The notes under the pieces are model-generated. The model was not told the origin of the DNA. It worked only from the letters and a program-made list of their open reading frames with translations, and ran no database searches. From Lignipirellula cremea (GTDB lineage: Bacteria; Planctomycetota; Planctomycetia; Pirellulales; Pirellulaceae): a DNA stretch of 64,000 nt. The DNA lies in contig NZ_CP036433.1 of NCBI RefSeq assembly GCF_007751035.1, forward strand, positions 124,001 through 188,000. The letters are read 5' to 3'. This document shows positions 43,994 to 53,366 of this stretch, one piece after another; positions within the stretch are counted from its first letter, which is position 1; every line of letters starts with the position of its first letter. The position numbers and the translations under genes were made by a program.

Positions 43994-45394
43994 TGACAAG
44001 CTTCCCGAACCTCTCCGGCACATGCCAGCCGGATCGCGTCGTGGAGAAGGCCTGCAGCTCGGGTTTCTTCAGATCGATGGCACGTACGCGGCCGACGTTG
44101 AAATACCACGGGGCCTGCGCGGTCGGTTTCATGCCCGCCACGCGGTGACGCGGATCGGAGGTGGCTTCGTTCTCGCCGACGACGGGGATGCGGACCTGCA
44201 CGCGCCAGAAGCCGGTGCCACGTTCGGTTTTCACTTCGGCAAGGGATAACCAGTTCTTGCCGGGGTTGCCCTGCGCGACCGCACCATCGGGATTGATCTC
44301 GAGGTAGTAATAGGGCGAGTGAAGCGGCGTCTCGAGCATGATGATGACGTTGTCGCCGCTGAAGACATCGGCGCTGACGTGGAGTTTCTTCATCTCCGGT
44401 TCCTTGCACACGATGTCGAACAGGATCGCGTCCTTGTCCCAGCCGGCGCGGAAGGTGGTTTCGACCTTGGGATCGTCGTTCGGCATCATGTTGTCCTTCA
44501 AAACGTAGGCCGTGGCCTTGGAGAGATCGGCTCCGTTGATCGCGACGGCGACGGGCGCTTTGGCGCGGGCCTGCACCAGCGCCTCTTCCTTTTCGCGTTT
44601 CATCGCGATGAGTTCGTTCTGCGGCTGGAGTTCCGAGATGAGCATCGCAATGCGTTTGCCATAGACGGTGTCGCCGGCCATCTGGCGGGCTTGGTCGAGC
44701 AGTTCGCGGAAGTGCAGGTTAGTCGCCAGCGGGACGTTGGCGGGGCTGCCTTTGCCACGGCCGCGGCTTTGGTCTTTGTAGGCGAGGTTTTGCTCGGCGA
44801 AGGTGATGGCCTCTTTCATCGTCTTCGCGGCGGGGCCGTAGTAGAGCGCGCAGTATTCATCTAGCACGGCGTCGATGTCTTGATCCGCGTCCCACAGGAA
44901 ACGGGACTGCACGTAGAGCGTGACGTGTTCGAGACCCGGAGCGCGAAACTTGCCGCCTTCCTGACTCTGCTCGCCGAAGTCGCCGAGCGAGATGCCCTTG
45001 AGCGCTTTCAAATCCTTCGCGGCAGCACGCGGATGCAGCACGGGATAGGAGATTGGCGCACCTTTTCCCCAGATGTGGTAGCGGTTGTTTTCGAGCCGCA
45101 GGATGTTGCCGGGAGCCACCTTGCTCTGCCATTTCTGCACGCGGTTCCAGTAGTCCGTCCAATGCTCGGAATCTTCCATCAGCGGGCGTCCGGCATTCGC
45201 GATCCAGACGCAGAGATTCGGGCTGAACTTCTCGATCGTATCCGGAGCGTCGATGTAAGTGGTGTAGGCGCCGCACGTGATGCGTCTGTCGGGATGTGTC
45301 TTGTAGACCTCCCGCGAAACACGGTCGGCGAAGCCCCAGACGAGTTCCGAGGCCGATCTACCCTTGCACTTCTCGCATTCACACAAGCGCAGCC
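43986..45394 (-). pseudogene. DUF4838 gene, 3' part (interrupted by IS66)
   Basis: The frame, with the IS66 element removed, continues the N-terminal part at 46991-48079. It reads RLCECEKCKGRSASELVWGF, PDRRITCGAYTTYIDAPDTI and NLCVWIANAGRPLMEDSEHW, all typical of the DUF4838 TIM-barrel family. Toward the end TTFRAGWDKDAILFDIVCKE and GTGFWRVQVRIPVVGENEAT suggest an added carbohydrate-binding (CBM9-like) domain. The stop is at 43986. Whole protein about 832 residues. The function is presumably glycan related. Confidence 0.85.
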
Positions 45395-46990
45395 GTAGCT
45401 GTCCAATCCGTGAAATCGGTGTTGGCTGATTCGCCGGTTTTCGACCATATTTGGGCATGGACGTTGAGCAACTCAAGGATGACGCGGCGGGGGGGAGATT
45501 GTCGATCGACAGGTTGATCGATGTCATCGCCTCGCAGCAACGACGGATTGATGAGCTTGAGAAACAACTCAAAGAACTCAAGGGGAAGAGTCCGACTGAA
45601 CGTCTCGATCAAGCTTATAGCGAAAAGGCGGAGCAACAACGCCAAGCCAAGACCGGCAGACGGAAACGAAAACGCAAGCAAGCCGGGCGAAACAAGACGG
45701 CTGACAAAATCAAACAGGCCAAGCGAACCGAAAGAGTCTTGCCGGCCCAGACTCGCCTGGACGACTGCTCGTTTTCGCACACCCGCGTCGCGTGGCGGGT
45801 GGAGAATGGCCGGGCGGTGCTGGTCGCCTATGAGATTTATCGGTGCGGCAATCGCTTCGGAAAGCCCGCCGGACTGCTCGGCCGCAGCGAGTTCGGCATC
45901 GAAATCTTCGTCGCCATCGCCTACCAGGTCTACTGTGTCGGGCTGTCGATCGACAAAGCCTGTAAATTGCTCTCCTTCTTTCAGCAGTTGAATCTGAAAA
46001 AGAGCCAGGCAGACGCCTTGCTCAACCAACTTGCCCGAGCCTGGGAAAGTGAATTCGATTCGCTCTGCACGCTGCTGGCCCACAGTGCGGTGGTCCACAC
46101 CGATGAAACGTCCTGGAGCATCAACAGCGTGTGGGCTTTCTTGACTGACAAGCTCACCGTGTTGTTTTACGGCGTTCACAAAGACGGCGATACGTTGGCC
46201 CGGATTCTCGACAAGCAGACGTTTGCCGGCGTTCTGATCAGCGATGACGCGGCCGTCTACCGGGACTTCAGCAAGTCGCAGAAATGCTGGGCGCACCTGA
46301 TTCGCAAGGCGATCAAGCTGACGCTTCAAGATCCCGAGAGCGCCGTTTATCGCAACTTTGCCGACCGTGTGCTGGAGATCTATCGCACGGCCAAGCGGAT
46401 CAAAGCGGATCGGCGTCTGAGCGATTCGACCCGTTTGGCTCGTGTCGCCGAGTTGGACGACGAACTGCTGCACTTGTGCTGCGCGCGATGGATTGATGAC
46501 GACGTCAGCGGCGGCGAGATCGAAAACGACTACCGGCGTCTGTGCGATGAAATTATGCGATTGATGCTGAACCAAGAACTCTTCTTGTTTGTGACCGAAC
46601 CGGCTGCCGACGGCAACAACAACGCGGCCGAACGTCAGCTACGCGACGACGCGACGGCCCGCAAAACGTGTCGCACGAGCAAGACGCCCCGTGGCGCGAA
46701 GCGTCGCAGTGTGATCTCCAGCGTGCTGCAGAGCATCGGCAAGCAGCTTGATCGCTTCACGCTTGAAGCGGTCATCGCCGAAGCGGCGAGGTGGCTGGAG
46801 GAGGGGGAAAGCTGCTTCGCCCGACAAGTCGAATCCCGCGGCCTTGGACCGCCAGGAACTCTCTCCTACGGCGACGAAACGAGCCTGCTCGACCAAGTCA
46901 TCTTAGCCGCGGACGCCTAACCAAGCTCCCAACCCGTCCCGCAATCAGCCGCGCCGGTCGTTCATCCATGCGCACACTTTGGACAGCTAC
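45395..46990 (+). mobile_element. IS66-type element inserted in DUF4838 (1596 bp)
   Basis: The ends are inverted: GTAGCTGTCCAA at 45395 and its complement ending at 46990. The target duplication GCGCAGCC is at 45387-45394 and 46991-46998, 8 bases as usual for IS66. Only one transposase gene (45457-46920) is present; the tnpA and tnpB accessory ORFs of larger IS66 elements are absent. Removing the element and one duplication restores the DUF4838 frame across the junction. Confidence 0.95.
45457..46920 (+). CDS. IS66-family transposase
   Basis: This is a 487-residue protein from the ATG at 45457; an upstream TTG is less likely. A coiled-coil N-terminus (IASQQRRIDELEKQLKELKG) and a basic linker precede a DDE catalytic domain: VVHTDETSWSINSVWAFLTD, LISDDAAVYRDFSKSQKCWA, and ADGNNNAAERQLRDDATARK with the catalytic Glu. 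This is the IS66 TnpC-like pattern. It appears intact, so the element may still be mobile. Confidence 0.93.
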   Translation: MDVEQLKDDAAGGRLSIDRLIDVIASQQRRIDELEKQLKELKGKSPTERLDQAYSEKAEQQRQAKTGRRKRKRKQAGRNKTADKIKQAKRTERVLPAQTRLDDCSFSHTRVAWRVENGRAVLVAYEIYRCGNRFGKPAGLLGRSEFGIEIFVAIAYQVYCVGLSIDKACKLLSFFQQLNLKKSQADALLNQLARAWESEFDSLCTLLAHSAVVHTDETSWSINSVWAFLTDKLTVLFYGVHKDGDTLARILDKQTFAGVLISDDAAVYRDFSKSQKCWAHLIRKAIKLTLQDPESAVYRNFADRVLEIYRTAKRIKADRRLSDSTRLARVAELDDELLHLCCARWIDDDVSGGEIENDYRRLCDEIMRLMLNQELFLFVTEPAADGNNNAAERQLRDDATARKTCRTSKTPRGAKRRSVISSVLQSIGKQLDRFTLEAVIAEAARWLEEGESCFARQVESRGLGPPGTLSYGDETSLLDQVILAADA

Positions 46991-48079
46991 GCGCAGCCCA
47001 TCGACGGGCCACATGTCCACACTCGGCAGGTCGAAAGTGTCGTAAAGGAATCGGATGTAGCGGATCGCTTCGTTGGTCAGTCCTTCCGAGGTGAAGCACG
47101 GAGCGCCGTCCTTGCCGCTCGCGCGTTTGTCCGTGTCCCGTTTGCCACCGAGCAGCGCGAAATACTCAGGATGTGCCTTTTGCATGGCTTCATGGTTATA
47201 CACGTTCACCATGCCATGCGGCCCGCGAAGTGGTCCGAGTTGCTCCTGACCAGAGTTCATGCCGAGACGCCGCGCCCAGATGACGTCGTCGAAGTCGAAG
47301 CTGGCGTAGTTGTTCCACAGCCAGTCGCGGAGCCGAAAATCGGGCTGAACCGTTTCGTTAATCGCGCTCACGGAAACCGTTGCCGTCTTCGGCACAACCT
47401 CGCCGAGTTCACCCGCCATGAACCAGCGCACCCCGAGGCGGCGAAGCAAGCCGTAGACCGCGTTGAGCGAGCCGCTCTCATCCTGATTCCACCAACCTCG
47501 CTGCTCACCCTCTGAATCTTTCCACAGCGTCACGGCATCATCGCCGTATTGTGCAGTCATCACGGCGTCAAAATCCCCCGGATTCCAGTAGCCCTTGAAG
47601 CCAGACGCGAAGGGAAAGCCCCATGCCGCGTCGGTCTTGCCCTGCGTGATTTTCTCCCACTCCGCCATCGCACGTGGCGTATCGCTGCGCTTGCTGGGCC
47701 AAGGCATTTTCGAGATGTCAAAATCGACATCCTTCCCGATCAAGACCAGCCAGTCCGACCCCGAAACGATCCGATAGGCCCCATCGCGCAGTCCCTCGTT
47801 CTTGACACCCAGTCGGTCTGTCGCCGCGCTCTGCCCAATGTAAATTTTCACTCCCGCACCAGCCGTCGGTGCGGTCACGATCGGCAATCGTGCACCACTT
47901 ATTTTTTCGATGAACAGCCGCAATTCCAGCGCTGCGAGTGTCACCATGCGCGGTCGCTTTTGCGAGATGACGATTTCGGCGCGAGCCCGGCCGTTTTCGA
48001 CGAGGTGGAACTCTGCCCCGTGAAGCGCCGAAAGCGGCGCGAGCAACAGGGCGAGGAGAAGTGTGAGGGTTGGTTTCAT
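46991..48079 (-). pseudogene. DUF4838 gene, 5' part (interrupted by IS66)
   Basis: The ATG at 48079 begins a signal peptide (MKPTLTLLLALLLAPLSALH, then GAEFHLVENG). The N-terminal alpha-hexosaminidase-like domain (LRLFIEKISGARLPIVTA, GAGVKIYIGQSAATDRLG) and the start of the DUF4838 barrel (YGLLRRLGVRWFMAGELGEV, WARRLGMNSGQEQ) are present. The frame reaches VDMWPVDGLR and is then cut by the IS66 end. With its 3' part it forms one gene followed by the sialidase. Confidence 0.85.
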
Positions 48080-48255
48080 GGTTGTTGAGATGCAAGGACA
48101 TCCTCCCTTACACTTGATTCGAGAATCGATCCAAACTGGGAGAAAACTCCATCGTATCAACAACACTACACTCTCTCAACAGTTCGATACCCCCCCAAAT
48201 CTGACAGCGGAGTTAATAGCTTTGGCTTTGGCGACTTCGCTGTTGAACGAAGCCC

Positions 48256-48985
48256 GTTGGGTAAAAAAACCCGAACGACGTTCAAATACCGCATTTCAAG
48301 CACTTTGAATTACGATTCGCTATCGAATCTCGGCCAACCGCGCGCTCGATCGGCGAACATCTTAGGCATTCGCCCACAAATTTGTCAGCAGCGCAGATGG
48401 CGATCGAAGAAGAACGACCGCGGAACAGGAACTTCATGCGGCTTTACGATGGTAGTACTTCAGCAGTCCACCTAGCCGCTCTTGGCACTCGCTTTTGCCG
48501 GCAAGCTGACCGACTTCATCAGTGGGCTGGATCAGCTTATTTTCCAGTCCTTGGTGGTTTCGCTCGCCGTGGTAGTGCTCAAGGAAAGACGAAACAGCTT
48601 TGCGCAGCGCGCTTTCACCGAAGAAGATCATGCGCGACAGCGCCTCAGATTTGAGGCTCCTCATGAACCGCTCGATGAAAGCGTTCAAATGGGGGCTTCG
48701 TGGGGGCAGCAGCGGCTCGACGCCCTCCCTTTTCAGGATGTGGCGGAAGGCTAGAGAGAACTTCGTGTCGCGGTCCATGAGCAGGTAACGCTTGCCGAGT
48801 AGAAAGCCTTCGTAGTCGGTCAGGTTCCTGGCGATCTGCGTCATCCACGGCTCATCGGGATGGGGAGTGCAGCCGGCAAGGTGAACGCAGCGCGTCTTTA
48901 GTTCCATCACGAGCAGCAGGATTGCAGACAGCGACTGCCCAGGTTGAAGCACGTGTTCACGGAATATCCCAATACCGTGGTATCG
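48256..48985 (-). mobile_element. IS-A copy with internal deletion (3' half)
   Basis: The right terminus at 48256 is degenerate (GTTGGGTAAAAAAACCCGAA). The minus strand then encodes the transposase 3' half: LKTRCVHLAGCTPHPDEPWM to HLNAFIERFMRSLKSEALSR, which keeps the MDRDTKF and Glu motifs. The N-terminal half is deleted except for a relic (HVLQPGQSLSAI) of the first residues. No left terminus was found. An 84-residue-type relic ORF reading through 48434 is thus a fusion without function. Confidence 0.75.
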
Positions 48986-49133
48986 CTCCCGAAGTGTGCG
49001 GTGTGAGTGCAAAAAAACGCATCCTCAGGTATCCACGTTGGCCCTGCTGTAGATTGGGGACGGCAGCCATCGACGCGTCGGTCAACTGGGCTGGATAGCG
49101 TTCGATGGCGAGGCAAAAATAGATTCGCGTTTC

Positions 49134-50192
49134 TTAAATGCGAATCCAATTCTTCAAGTGGGCGTGTTCGAAGATCATCTCCTGTTGGATTTTCAAATCT
49201 TGCCCCAGGCCGGAGTCGAGCGTACGCTGGTACATCGCATGAGCGATCGCCACATCGAGATAAGCAAGCCCCACGGCGTTGAAGTAAATTCGCTCGTCCA
49301 GCGATTGCCGGCCGGGCAGATCGCCTAGCACGATCTCTTGCAGGTTGCCGTAGACGCGGTCATCCGGCAGCTCTCCAGCTTGATGCATCCGGCTGAGGGT
49401 CTGGGTGCGATGCTTTACTGTTTCCCAGTCGTCGCAGACAATCTTGTCGGCTTGGTGGGCTACGGCGAATTCATCCTCAAAGCCGCCGACATGGCTATAG
49501 AACGCACCAGGCTTCATCCATGCCGCTTTCAGCAAGGGCGCCTGAGCGCTGGTCGCCGTCACGATGATGTCGGCGTCTTGAGTCGCTGCTTGTAAGTCAG
49601 TGTTGGTTCCTGTAATCGCAACATCGGGAAGCAACTGCCGCATCTCCTGGCAGAAAGTTGCTTCCTCCGCCTGCTCCTTGGCGGCGACGCGGCATTCCAC
49701 CAGCGAAGGGAACACCGTCTTCATCGCCAGCAGGTGCATCTTGGCTTGTTCGCCGGCGCCGATGAAGCCGATGGAGCGGGCCGCGGGTTTCGCCAGATGC
49801 TTCGCAGCCAACGCTCCAACCGCACCCACGCGCAAGTTGGAGCAGAGGGTTCCCTCCATAAAGGCGATCGGAAGTCCATGCTCGATTTCGGAAAGTATAA
49901 TGACGGCCGACAGATTCTGCATGCCGAATTTGACGGGGTTTGGCGGAAAGACAGAAACCCACTTCACTCCGCATACGCGTAAATGCTTGAAGGTCGCCGG
50001 CAGACAGTTGATCCGCTCTTGGGTCTCTTCGTTGAAAATCTGTACAACTTTTTCAGGGAAGATCACTTCACCTGCGTGGAAAGCGTGCATCGCCATTTCC
50101 ACCGCTTCGATCGCCATGTTGATATCAAGACAACCCGCCCCCAACAAATCTTCCTGTGAGTAATAATGACATCGAATTTCATGCTGCTTCAT
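49134..50192 (-). CDS. Ornithine cyclodeaminase / mu-crystallin family protein
   Basis: I choose the ATG at 50192 (MKQHEIRCHYYSQEDLLGAG), 352 residues. The family pattern is clear: GTLCSNLRVGAVGALAAKHL, SIGFIGAGEQAKMHLLAMKT (NAD(P)-binding GxGxxA-type loop), DADIIVTATSAQAPLLKAAW and SHVGGFEDE. Members include ornithine cyclodeaminase, alanine dehydrogenase and N-alkyl amino acid dehydrogenases, so the substrate is not fixed. It is a lone minus-strand gene with no operon partner visible. A GGTCGGCC lies upstream but is not a strong ribosome binding site. Confidence 0.88.
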   Translation of the reverse strand: MKQHEIRCHYYSQEDLLGAGCLDINMAIEAVEMAMHAFHAGEVIFPEKVVQIFNEETQERINCLPATFKHLRVCGVKWVSVFPPNPVKFGMQNLSAVIILSEIEHGLPIAFMEGTLCSNLRVGAVGALAAKHLAKPAARSIGFIGAGEQAKMHLLAMKTVFPSLVECRVAAKEQAEEATFCQEMRQLLPDVAITGTNTDLQAATQDADIIVTATSAQAPLLKAAWMKPGAFYSHVGGFEDEFAVAHQADKIVCDDWETVKHRTQTLSRMHQAGELPDDRVYGNLQEIVLGDLPGRQSLDERIYFNAVGLAYLDVAIAHAMYQRTLDSGLGQDLKIQQEMIFEHAHLKNWIRI

Positions 50193-50517
50193 GGTCGGCC
50201 CTAAGGTAGGTAGAGAAACGCCTCCCATGCCCCATGCAAATTGGGCGCCATCAAGAGAATTCTCGCGCAACGTTCACGCTTGCGCTTCCGACTGTGCGAA
50301 TCCGTCCAACATCGACCCGAATTCGCACGTCGGGCCGTACCCGGAACACCTGGTTTTCATGACCTTTGCGAAAGAGTTTAGATTTAGCTGTGCTTCGCGA
50401 GCCGTCCTGAACGGAAAACGACGCAAATGGTCCTCAACAAATGCAAAGGCGGCGCGCATCTTGCACGGGATATAGAGGCATCATCCGATGAATCCACGAC
50501 GAAAGGGGAGGTGGGTC

Positions 50518-51426
50518 ATGTTAATGAAAACGGTCAAAAAATCGGAAATATTCGAACATTGGAAGTGGATAGCTCTCTCCTTCATCGCTGGTGTGGTCGC
50601 CGTCGCGTTGACCGCGCCGACCGCCGCGGGAGGAGATCCTACGCCGCAGACTCTGCCTGAAGAAATGACGGAGTGCGCCCTGCCGATGCCTGTGATGGAT
50701 CAGCGCGAAACGTTGGCTTCCCCGGAAGAAGAGTATCAGACTTGCCTCGATTTGTGGCTGGCGCTCGCCCAACATGAACAGGGCGCCTACGGCGAGGCTG
50801 TGGCGACGTGGCGAACTCTGGCTTTGCCTCAACGCACGCACGTTTGGCGAGAACTGGCGATCGGCGCTGCGTTGCTGGAGCAGCACCGTTATGCGGAATC
50901 CTCAAAACTACTAGAGGTCGTCACGCAAGAGCATCCGCAGAATCCTGTGGGGTTCTATCTGCTAGGCGTCGCTCAAACGGAACACGGTCTGGCCCCTCCC
51001 CGGTTCGACGCTTTGCAGTCCTTTGAACGAGCCATCACCCTGGCAGATACCCGTCACGATGACTCGTTGGTCCCGAATAACTGGGGAGAAATCGCCGATC
51101 CGCAAGGCGCCTATATGCCGATCGCTCCGCCCTCGGTCAGCCACCTGCTGGGATCGCTCGGCATCGACACCCTGCCCGTCCAGGCGATGTTCCAGGCCGC
51201 GCGACTTCAACTTCATCGTGGCGAATTTGAGATCGCCGAAGAGCGTTTGGATCGAGCGACAGAAGCAGGCATCGACACGTTGATCGAGTACCGCACCTTG
51301 GAGCAAAAACTAGAAGCTGAGGGGCGCACGCTTGACGCTGTTCGCGTTCGCAACAAAGTGATGAAATTGGAACTGAACGACATGCAACGTCAAGCATTCG
51401 TGCCGCAGCAATTCTTTGTCAGGTAA
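50518..51426 (+). CDS. Membrane-anchored TPR-repeat protein
   Basis: The ATG at 50518 has AGGGGAGGTG a few bases upstream and is preferred over 50488. The product is about 302 residues. One hydrophobic segment (IALSFIAGVVAVALTAPTAA) near the N-terminus acts as signal or anchor. Two or three TPR-like units follow (CLDLWLALAQHEQGAYGEAV, ELAIGAALLEQHRYAESSKL, QAARLQLHRGEFEIAEERLD). Function unknown; the repeats suggest a protein-binding role at the membrane or in the periplasm. A strong terminator follows at 51491. Confidence 0.8.
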   Translation: MLMKTVKKSEIFEHWKWIALSFIAGVVAVALTAPTAAGGDPTPQTLPEEMTECALPMPVMDQRETLASPEEEYQTCLDLWLALAQHEQGAYGEAVATWRTLALPQRTHVWRELAIGAALLEQHRYAESSKLLEVVTQEHPQNPVGFYLLGVAQTEHGLAPPRFDALQSFERAITLADTRHDDSLVPNNWGEIADPQGAYMPIAPPSVSHLLGSLGIDTLPVQAMFQAARLQLHRGEFEIAEERLDRATEAGIDTLIEYRTLEQKLEAEGRTLDAVRVRNKVMKLELNDMQRQAFVPQQFFVR

Positions 51427-51490
51427 GGCAAGCGTCACAAGAAAGGAGGCAGCTCTGAAACAATTACCATCGCAATCGGTTACCGTCAAA

Positions 51491-51521
51491 GAGGCGTTGG
51501 TCTGGGTCCAACGCCTTTTTG
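51491..51521 (+). terminator. Rho-independent terminator after the TPR gene
   Basis: AGGCGTTGG and CCAACGCCT form a perfect 9-base stem with a TCTGGGT loop, followed by TTTTTG. It lies 65 bases after the TPR stop codon. Confidence 0.85.
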
Positions 51522-51637
51522 TTTGCCATTCAAGGCGAACCGCTACATGGCGAATGCGGCGATGAACAGGATCTCCCAACGATCGTTTTTCGTGCAGAAT
51601 TCCCGCGCCCAGCCCGTGCTTTCCGACAGACTTTCCC

Positions 51638-52606
51638 GTACGGTCAAAATATTCGGCCGAACGATAGGTGCGGGCTATGCTTGTGTTTTCTGGCGCTCGT
51701 CAGGGCGCGATTCGGCCGTTGACAGCCGGACTTCGGGAGGCAATCCTGCTGGTTCACCTCTAGCAGCGCCACGGCAGTGGGGTATTCCATGAGCTTCGCA
51801 CTTCAACCTTGGCAGTTGCTGTTCGCCATCCTTTCGGGTTGGATTCACCACCGGCAGCAACAGATCATCGAGTTCCAGAACGATCAGATCCAGTCCCTGC
51901 TCAGCCAATTGGGCAAGAAACGCATCAGCTTCACCAACGACCAGCGGCGCATTTTGGCCGTCAAAGGCAAGGCGCTGGGACGCAATACGTTGCGGGAGTT
52001 GACCACGATCGTGACACCCGACACGATTCTCCGCTGGCATCGCGAACTGGTGGCGAAGAAGTGGGACCAGAGCAAGAAACGCGAATCCGTCGGCAGACCG
52101 CGGATCCGCCAGGTGATCGTGGATCTGATCCTGCGGTTCGCCCAGGAAAACCCCTCGTGGGGCTACGACCGAATTCAGGGCGCGCTGGCCAATGTCGGCT
52201 ACCACATCTCGGACACGACGGTGGGCAACGTCCTCAAGCAACACGTCTCCCTGCGGCCCGATGTTTCTTCTTTCGTTCGCCTTATCACGCCGAACGGAAG
52301 CATCTGGGGCTTGGCAAGGAACTGATCCAACCCGGCGACGAAGTCGGTCAGCTCGCCGGCGAAATGGAGTGCCAAGAGCGGCTGGGCCGACAGCTGAAGT
52401 ATTGCCGTTGAAAAGCAGTGTGAAGCTACACCTGTTCCATGGTCGTTCTTCTGGGATCGCCGACAGCGCTGCTGGCAAATTTGTGGGCGAATGCCTAAGA
52501 TACTCGCCATTTGAGCGTGGCGGCCGGCCGAGATTCGCCTGAGAATCGTGATTCAAAGTCCGAAAAAACCGGCGTTTTCAGGTCGTTTGAATTCTTTAAC
52601 CGTGTA
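51638..52606 (+). mobile_element. IS-A copy with internal deletion and replacement
   Basis: The left terminus is GTACGGTCAAAATATTCGGC. The transposase N-terminus (MSFALQPWQLLFAILSGWIH) is intact to VGNVLKQH. About 57 unrelated bases follow (TCTCCCTGCGGCCCGATG onward), then only the C-terminal tail of the transposase (DEVGQLAGEMECQERLGRQL) and the right end, diverged near 52600. The middle, with two of the three catalytic segments, is missing. Confidence 0.8.
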
Positions 52607-52868
52607 GGGACTGGATCTAATCGTTCTGAAACTCGATGATCTGCTCTGCTGCCGGTGGTGAATCCAACCCGAGAGGATGGCGAACAGCAACTGCCAAGGT
52701 TGAAGCACAAAATTCATGGAATGCCCCACAGCCGTGGCGCTGGTATAGGTGACCAGCAGGATTGCCTCTCCAAGACCGGCGGTCATTGGCCGAATTCTCG
52801 ACCTGGCGAGCGCCAGTAAATACAAGCATAGTCGGTACTTATCATTCCGCCGAATATTTTGACCCTAC
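52607..52868 (-). mobile_element. IS-A left-end fragment
   Basis: The left terminus at 52868 reads GTAGGGTCAAAATATTCGGC on the minus strand, followed by the IS-A 5' region and the first residues of the transposase (MNFVLQPWQLLFAILSGWIH), which stop near 52607. It abuts the right end of the previous copy and cuts the IS21 fragment on the other side. Confidence 0.75.
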
Positions 52869-53245
52869 GCGCTCGAGTAACTGCCGGCGAACTGCTGCTC
52901 CGAGCGCAGTCGATCGTAGATACGCTTGGCCGTATGCCGCTGCTTAAGATGGGCCGTTTTATCCTGTTCGAGAATCTCCTTGATAATCGGCAGGAACGCC
53001 TCCATCACTGGTCTGGGGCGTGGTTGTGCCGTGCGATAGCCGGGCGGCTCTTCATGGCTGAGGCTCTTTTCCAGTGTTCTCCAATGGATGTTATACTCAC
53101 GGCAGATCGCCCGTTTGCTCGTCTGTCCGGTCAGAACCCGGCGACGAATGTCGGTCCACATGGTCATCTCTTGATACACTCCGGCCCCCTCGCTGAATCC
53201 GCCGTTTGTGACGATTAGTACGTCACAAACGTGCGTTACGATTCA
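52869..53245 (-). mobile_element. IS21-family fragment, istA 5' part
   Basis: The minus strand encodes MWTDIRRRVLTGQTSKRAIC (from 53161) and continues LEKSLSHEEPPGYRTAQPRP with VMEAFLPIIKEILEQDKTAH, an IstA N-terminal helix-turn-helix region of about 100 residues. It is cut at 52869 by IS-A. Upstream TTTGTGACG at 53205-53213 and CGTCACAAA at 53221-53229 form inverted arms, likely part of the repeated IS21 terminus. istB and the catalytic half are absent. Confidence 0.7.
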
Positions 53246-53366
53246 ACGAGCGGCTAACAGGGGCGCCTCACTTTTCGGCTGTCCCAACAGCCCCGCCAAG
53301 CGCTGCACTATTGGGCTGGCGTTTACACGTCTGCCGAGAAACTCATGCCACTCTCCTTATTTACGA

